From positions 186,001 to 250,000 of the forward strand of contig NZ_JACOOR010000004.1 in NCBI RefSeq assembly GCF_014290175.1: a DNA stretch of 64,000 nt. The letters run 5' to 3'. Below are positions 62,254 to 64,000 of this stretch, piece after piece. The position numbers and the translations under genes were made by a program. How positions within the stretch are numbered: the first letter of the stretch is position 1; the number at the start of each line of letters is the position of its first letter. The notes under the pieces were generated by a model, which saw nothing but the letters and a program-made list of their open reading frames with translations, did no database searches and was not told where the DNA came from. This DNA comes from Anaerosacchariphilus hominis. Its GTDB lineage: Bacteria > Bacillota > Clostridia > Lachnospirales > Lachnospiraceae.

Positions 62254-63687
62254 ATGAGTACAGACAGATATGTAAGTCCCTTATCCGAGCGATATGCCAG
62301 CAAAGAGATGCAGTATATCTTTTCTCCGGACAAGAAGTTCCGTACCTGGAGAAAACTGTGGATCGCCCTGGCGGAGACGGAGAAGGAGCTGGGACTGCCC
62401 ATTACCCAGGAGCAGATCGATGAGTTAAAGGCTCATCAGGACGATATCAACTATGACGTGGCAAAAGCGCGGGAAAAGGAAGTGCGTCATGATGTTATGT
62501 CCCATGTATATGCCTACGGATGCCAGTGCCCCAAGGCAAAGGGAATCATCCATCTGGGTGCCACTTCCTGCTATGTGGGGGACAATACCGATGTGATCAT
62601 TATGACCGAAGCTCTGAAACTGGTCAGAAGAAAGCTGGTCAATGTGTTAAATGAGCTGGCAGCCTTTGCGGATAAGTATAAGGATCTGCCGACCCTGGCT
62701 TTCACCCATTTCCAGCCGGCGCAGCCCACCACTGTGGGAAAGCGGGCCACCCTGTGGATGCAGGAGTTTTGTCTGGATCTGGAGGATCTGGAGCATGTGA
62801 TTTCCACCATGAAGCTTTTGGGATCTAAGGGAACCACCGGCACCCAGGCCAGCTTCAAGGAGCTCTTTGAGGGTGATGAGGATAAAATCAATCAGATCGA
62901 TCCCATGATTGCGGAGAAGATGGGCTTTAAAGAGTGCTATCCGGTATCCGGACAGACCTATTCCCGGAAGGTGGATACCAGGGTTCTGAATGTGCTGGCA
63001 GGCATCGCGGCCAGCGCCCATAAAATGTCCAATGACATTCGCCTTCTGCAGCATCTGAAGGAAGTAGAAGAACCCTTTGAAAAGTCACAGATCGGTTCCT
63101 CTGCCATGGCATACAAGCGGAACCCCATGCGTAGCGAGCGGATTGCGTCCCTGTCCCGTTACGTCATCGTGGATGCCCTGAATCCGGCCATTACCAGCGC
63201 TACTCAGTGGTTTGAGCGGACTCTGGATGATTCCGCAAATAAGCGTCTGTCCGTTCCTGAGGGCTTTTTGGCTATCGACGGTATTCTGGATCTGTGCCTG
63301 AACGTGGTGGACGGCCTGGTGGTATATCCGAAGGTTATCCACAAGCATCTGATGGCAGAGCTGCCTTTCATGGCCACCGAGAATATCATGATGGACGCAG
63401 TTAAAGCAGGCGGTGACCGTCAGGAGCTTCATGAACGTATCCGTGAGCTTTCTATGGAAGCGGGACGGAACGTGAAGGTAAACGGCAAGGAGAATAATCT
63501 TCTGGAGCTTATCGCGGAGGATCCGGCATTTGGGCTTTCTCTGGAAGATCTGCAGAAGACAATGGATCCTTCCCGCTATGTGGGACGGGCGCCCGAGCAG
63601 GTGGATATGTTCCTGAGCCGGGTGGTGAACCCGATTCTGGACAAATATCAGGATATGCTGGGTGAAAAAGCGGAAATTAACGTATAA
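62254..63687 (+). CDS. purB: adenylosuccinate lyase
   Basis: A 477-residue member of the fumarase/aspartase superfamily: [13 protein letters not shown] near 103, [14 protein letters not shown] near 153 and the signature [16 protein letters not shown] near 283-298. It releases fumarate in two purine steps (SAICAR to AICAR and adenylosuccinate to AMP), so it also feeds the fumarate pool used by the frd genes of this window. The length is of the eukaryotic/Clostridia-type longer form. gaggagag precedes the ATG. Confidence 0.96.
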   Translation: MSTDRYVSPLSERYASKEMQYIFSPDKKFRTWRKLWIALAETEKELGLPITQEQIDELKAHQDDINYDVAKAREKEVRHDVMSHVYAYGCQCPKAKGIIHLGATSCYVGDNTDVIIMTEALKLVRRKLVNVLNELAAFADKYKDLPTLAFTHFQPAQPTTVGKRATLWMQEFCLDLEDLEHVISTMKLLGSKGTTGTQASFKELFEGDEDKINQIDPMIAEKMGFKECYPVSGQTYSRKVDTRVLNVLAGIAASAHKMSNDIRLLQHLKEVEEPFEKSQIGSSAMAYKRNPMRSERIASLSRYVIVDALNPAITSATQWFERTLDDSANKRLSVPEGFLAIDGILDLCLNVVDGLVVYPKVIHKHLMAELPFMATENIMMDAVKAGGDRQELHERIRELSMEAGRNVKVNGKENNLLELIAEDPAFGLSLEDLQKTMDPSRYVGRAPEQVDMFLSRVVNPILDKYQDMLGEKAEINV

Positions 63688-63694
63688 TTTACCC

Positions 63695-63723
63695 TTGCAT
63701 TTAGGGGAAAAGTGTGTTACATT
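63695..63723 (+). promoter_or_regulatory. promoter of the rimP operon
   Basis: TTGCAT (63695-63700), 17 bases, TACATT (63718-63723), directly behind purB. Confidence 0.8.
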
Positions 63724-63747
63724 GTAATAGATTAATAGCGCGGCCGA

Positions 63748-63779
63748 AAAGAGTGAACGAAAGTTCACTCTTTGTTTTT
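63748..63779 (+). terminator. leader terminator (attenuator) before rimP
   Basis: A perfect 11-bp stem, aaagagtgaac (63748-63758) and gttcactcttt (63763-63773), gaaa loop, then gttttt. It lies about 20 bases downstream of the expected rimP start site, so it can act as an attenuator as well as ending purB transcripts. Confidence 0.8.
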
Positions 63780-63830
63780 GAAAAATAGTTTCGAAAAGCA
63801 GGGATGCCGCCCCGAGGTGAAAGGAAGACT

Positions 63831-64000
63831 ATGACAAAAAGAGAAGAGTATGAACAGAAGACGGAACAGCTTCTTGCGCCGATCATGGAAGCCAACGGAT
63901 TTGAGATGGTGGACGTGGAGTACGTGAAGGAAGCCGGGACCTGGTATCTGCGGGCTTATATTGACAAGCCGGGCGGAATCACTGTGGACGATTGTGAGAT
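63831..64000 (+). CDS. rimP: ribosome maturation factor RimP (5' part, cut by window edge)
   Basis: The first 56 codons are present and open to the window end. LAPIMEANGFEMVDVEYVKEAGTWYLRAYIDKPGGITVDDCE matches the RimP N-terminal domain, which assists 30S maturation. gaaaggaag precedes the ATG at 63831. In most Firmicutes nusA follows, which cannot be checked here. Confidence 0.92.
   Translation, partial: MTKREEYEQKTEQLLAPIMEANGFEMVDVEYVKEAGTWYLRAYIDKPGGITVDDCE

Overview
The window looks like a chromosomal segment from a strictly anaerobic, spore-forming Lachnospiraceae (Bacillota, Clostridia). The grounds are a SpoIID-type sporulation protein, a V/A-type ATPase operon instead of an F-type one, a T-box in front of pheS, strong Gram-positive Shine-Dalgarno sites, TTGACA/TATAAT promoters, GC-rich but not extreme coding sequence, and a DUF5717/DUF5716-like gene pair that I associate with this family. 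I cannot name the genus. Nearly all genes are on the + strand. I see no IS element, prophage, CRISPR array or rRNA.

Layout. 1-1575: end of an operon with an unknown helical protein and a short-chain dehydrogenase broken by one in-frame TAG. 1764-4262: SpoIID-like and YihY-like membrane proteins. 4302-8275: T-box(Phe)-pheS-pheT. 8367-11384: a lipoprotein/permease/ATPase ABC importer. 11420-14867: ilvN, ilvC and a RACo-like ASKHA protein. 14877-15220: rpsU. 15394-23980: complete nine-gene V/A-type ATPase operon. 24118-37245: the fumarate-respiration-like region (below). 37269-39408: YoaK, YbaK, tRNA-Glu, a small membrane protein. 39364-44632: type IIA topoisomerase pair and a 2-hydroxyacid dehydrogenase. 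44635-47808: glnS and a MocR regulator. 47880-53123: an acidic anchored protein (-), a Maf-HAD fusion, a Cof-type phosphatase, a small acidic protein, a PrsA-like foldase and a CobD-like PLP enzyme (-). 53140-57785: an uncharacterised three-gene module (large DUF5717-like protein, Hsp70/actin-fold protein, TPR protein). 57791-60361: polar amino-acid ABC importer. 60520-63687: purF and purB. 63695-64000: leader and start of rimP.

The most interesting part is 24118-37245. A malate dehydrogenase of the LDH-like clade is followed by one long operon that joins hdrB-hdrC-hdrA, four Flox-type genes (MvhD-like floxD, floxC, floxB and NAD(P)H-oxidising floxA), an iron-sulfur subunit and a soluble fumarate-reductase flavoprotein, then an AspT/SucE-type exchanger. 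A two-subunit class I fumarase follows from its own promoter. Together these would run oxaloacetate to malate to fumarate to succinate and export the product. The Hdr-Flox part suggests that fumarate reduction is coupled to NADH oxidation with flavin-based bifurcation to ferredoxin, in the cytoplasm and with no quinone or membrane anchor. Rex-type (NADH-sensing) operator sequences sit on the promoter of the hdr operon and just behind the promoter of the mdh gene, so redox control of both is likely. The bifurcation and the physical complex are inference; gene content, catalytic residues and operator sequences are seen directly.

Other regulatory features worth attention are a structured intergenic element present twice (between pheS and pheT, and inside the hdr-flox-frd operon), a promoter-terminator leader in front of rimP that resembles NusA autoregulation, and several promoter-associated dyads.
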